From assembly GCF_901933205.1 (NCBI RefSeq), contig NC_044571.1, positions 75,393,689 through 75,457,688 on the forward strand: DNA of 64,000 bases, in the 5' to 3' direction. Both the position numbers and the translations under genes were made by a program. Positions 62,083 to 64,000 of this stretch are shown piece after piece. Positions within the stretch are counted from its first letter, which is position 1. Every line of letters begins with the position of its first letter. The notes beneath the pieces are model-generated. The model searched no databases. It was not told where the DNA came from and saw only the letters and a list, made by a program, of their open reading frames with translations. This DNA is from Camarhynchus parvulus. Its lineage: Eukaryota > Chordata > Aves > Passeriformes > Thraupidae.

Positions 62083-64000
62083 CTGGAAAAAAGAAAGTCA
62101 TCTATGTTACATTAAAAAAAATCTTCTAAAGTAACCATTTTGGAAGCTATCTTTCTGATCTGTATGTATTTCTGAATCATTGAACGCATCTCTAGAGTTC
62201 TCAAAAACTGATGGTTACTCCAAAAACAGAGACATTTTTTAAAGAAGTATGGAAAATACAGCTCAAGAAAATACTCAAAAAAATCCACATTGCCTTATTC
62301 TGAAACATAGGTTATCAGCAGGCTTTTGAGAATGATTTCTGTGATTTAGAGTCTTAGGCACTAACATTCCCATGGTAAATACAGATTACAGTATTTCTTT
62401 CTTGTGTTTAACTTCTCATTTAAGCTGAAGTTGGCAACTTGTAAAAACTTCCTATACTCAGTCATTCATTAATTCATTTTCCTTCAAAAGTATTCTAGTT
62501 CTCATAGAACTCTCATCTCCAACTGAGATGAATATTCACATTACAACAATTTAAGTTTCATAATCAATGATCACTTTAAAATCCTTGGGATTGCCCCACA
62601 TTTTCCCAGAGTTCTCATTAAATTAGGTGATTAAGCAATTAATCTCACTTCTAAGAAGTGGGGAAAGGTTGAATAGCTCACTTATATCTAAGGTTTTTTA
62701 CTAACCTCCAGTAAATACACATCAAGATATTTATTTTGAAAACTGGCTGCTTGTCAGACAAATCAGTTCTGAGCAACCACCTGTAGGACATAATTTTAGA
62801 ATATTTGGAGACACAGATTCACCAGTTAGAGTAGTAGAATGCACTTACTTCTCTACCTGAAACAAGTTTAGGAAAAGATCACCTGCTTTTTCAGATAGTC
62901 CAGTTCATCCATGAGGAATCATACTGTGAGCTATGAGACAGCACCCATGTCTTTACTCTGAGGCTTTTAGAAGGAAATCAGTACAGCACTTCAGAGAGAA
63001 TGGAAATGTTGCTTTAAGATTAACTTAAATTTATCCAGACCTCATCCAACATTGACTTCTTTGACAATAAAGTCCACCTGCCAGTTTCCAACGAGCCTTA
63101 GGTTTCCTTCTTCAGGGTCAAAGATATCCTGATTTCAGGATAACTTGCTAACAAGAATTCCAAAATTGAAATCAACCTTGCTGTTACTACTCAGATGCTT
63201 TTTGTTGCAGACATCTTTAGGCAGGAACTTCTTTAAGTTTTGTACTTGATATTTCAGATCAGACAAATAAAAAGGATTTTTGAGTTCCAAGATCCCATAA
63301 AAAGTGTGTTCTATAGTGAAATTTGCTTTGTTGTATCTCTGAACCCTCAGCTTCTGCTAGACAATAAGATGCTAAAATGGTCAAATCTGGATATGGAATT
63401 TTATTAGAAAGCAAGTTTCCCTCTTCCTGAAAGAGAAATCTGCCCCACCAGAGTTTTAAGAAAGGGTTGACCTTAGTATTTGAGAATTACTAGGGAGTTC
63501 AATAGGGACAGTAAGTGTGGAAATTCAAATCACATAAAATAATTATGTACAAAATTCTAAAACTGAGCTGTTAATCACAGAATTATGATTGGATGGGACC
63601 ATCTAGTTCCAACTCCCCTACCATGGGCAGGGATGACCCTCACTACATAAGGTTGCTCAAAGCTCCATCCAAACTGGCCTTGAACAAATCCAGGGATGAG
63701 GCATCTCCAAGTTCTCTGGGGAACCTATTCCCAGAGGTTCCCAGAGGAACTGGTGCCTTACCAGCCTCCCAGCAGAGAATTTCCTTGTAATATCTAAACT
63801 AAACCTACCCTCTTTAAAAGTCATTCCTCCCTTGGCCTGTCGCTGCATATCCTTGTAATAAACCCCTCTCCAGCTTTCTTGCGGGCCAGTCTAATCTGCA
63901 AAACTATTATTTTATGCTAATGCATTGCACTCAATACCACAAAGTTCTGCGATTTAGCTACAGACTGAGGGGTTTAGGGCACCAGGTCAATCTCCCTGCA
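62083..64000 (-). other. Intron (right part)
   Basis: This is intronic sequence upstream of the TLATSQGN exon. The preceding exon, which in mammals ends LEESLLE, is not present up to 64000. A CR1 3' copy occupies 63574-63890. Confidence 0.85.
63574..63890 (-). mobile_element. CR1 LINE 3' end
   Basis: The plus strand begins atcacagaattatgattgga, then tagttccaactcccctacca, gttgctcaaagctccatcca and gtaatatctaaactaaacct. The minus strand keeps GRFSLDITRKF from the ORF2 C-terminus. A small duplication of the word cccagaggttcccagagg is visible around 63730. Confidence 0.9.

Noticed and set aside
62890..62930. Possible 41-bp minus-strand exon reading MDELDYLKKQ before a GT
   Set aside because: It has AG and GT at its ends, but the residues do not match the DYNC2H1 segment that precedes TLATSQGN (ending LEESLLE in mammals), and 41 bp would break the frame.

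Overview
The window is AT-rich vertebrate DNA, almost certainly from a bird. It contains many degraded copies of the CR1 LINE, recognisable by the antisense tail reading like CATAGAATCATAGAATGG-TTGGAAGGGACC, plus fragments that look like avian endogenous-retrovirus LTRs. There is no sign of bacterial or viral gene organisation. The species cannot be named from the sequence.

One protein-coding gene runs through the window on the minus strand: DYNC2H1, the heavy chain of cytoplasmic dynein-2, which is the retrograde intraflagellar-transport motor of cilia. I resolved 18 consecutive exons between 62082 (upstream end) and 10579 (downstream end). They join into an uninterrupted reading frame of 2133 nt, or 711 codons. 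It covers the helical region after AAA5, the whole of AAA6 and most of the C-terminal domain. All 17 introns are GT-AG. Fifteen are phase 0, and two are phase 1, each splitting a glycine codon. The upstream exons (tail, linker, AAA1-AAA5, stalk and microtubule-binding domain) lie beyond 64000. The last roughly 150-160 codons lie to the left of position 1, because nothing in 1-10578 encodes them. The window therefore sits wholly inside one large gene.

Layout from left to right. 1-10578 is the left part of a very long intron, with a deleted CR1 reverse-transcriptase fragment at 3.7-4.2 kb. 10.6-19.1 kb holds three exons of the C-terminal domain. 19.1-36.0 kb is a 16.9-kb intron and the main repeat reservoir of the window: CR1 copies in both orientations, an ERV-like LTR and a second ERV-like fragment. 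36.0-62.1 kb is a denser run of 15 exons separated by introns of 0.75-3.0 kb, some carrying CR1 copies. 62.1-64.0 kb is intron with one more CR1.

I found no second gene, RNA gene, CRISPR array, promoter or polyadenylation site that I can support, and no new biological system. The observations worth a second look are structural: opposed CR1 fragments, a CR1 that has lost its catalytic box, a perfect 15-bp-arm hairpin, several short tandem duplications, and the mostly phase-0 exon architecture.
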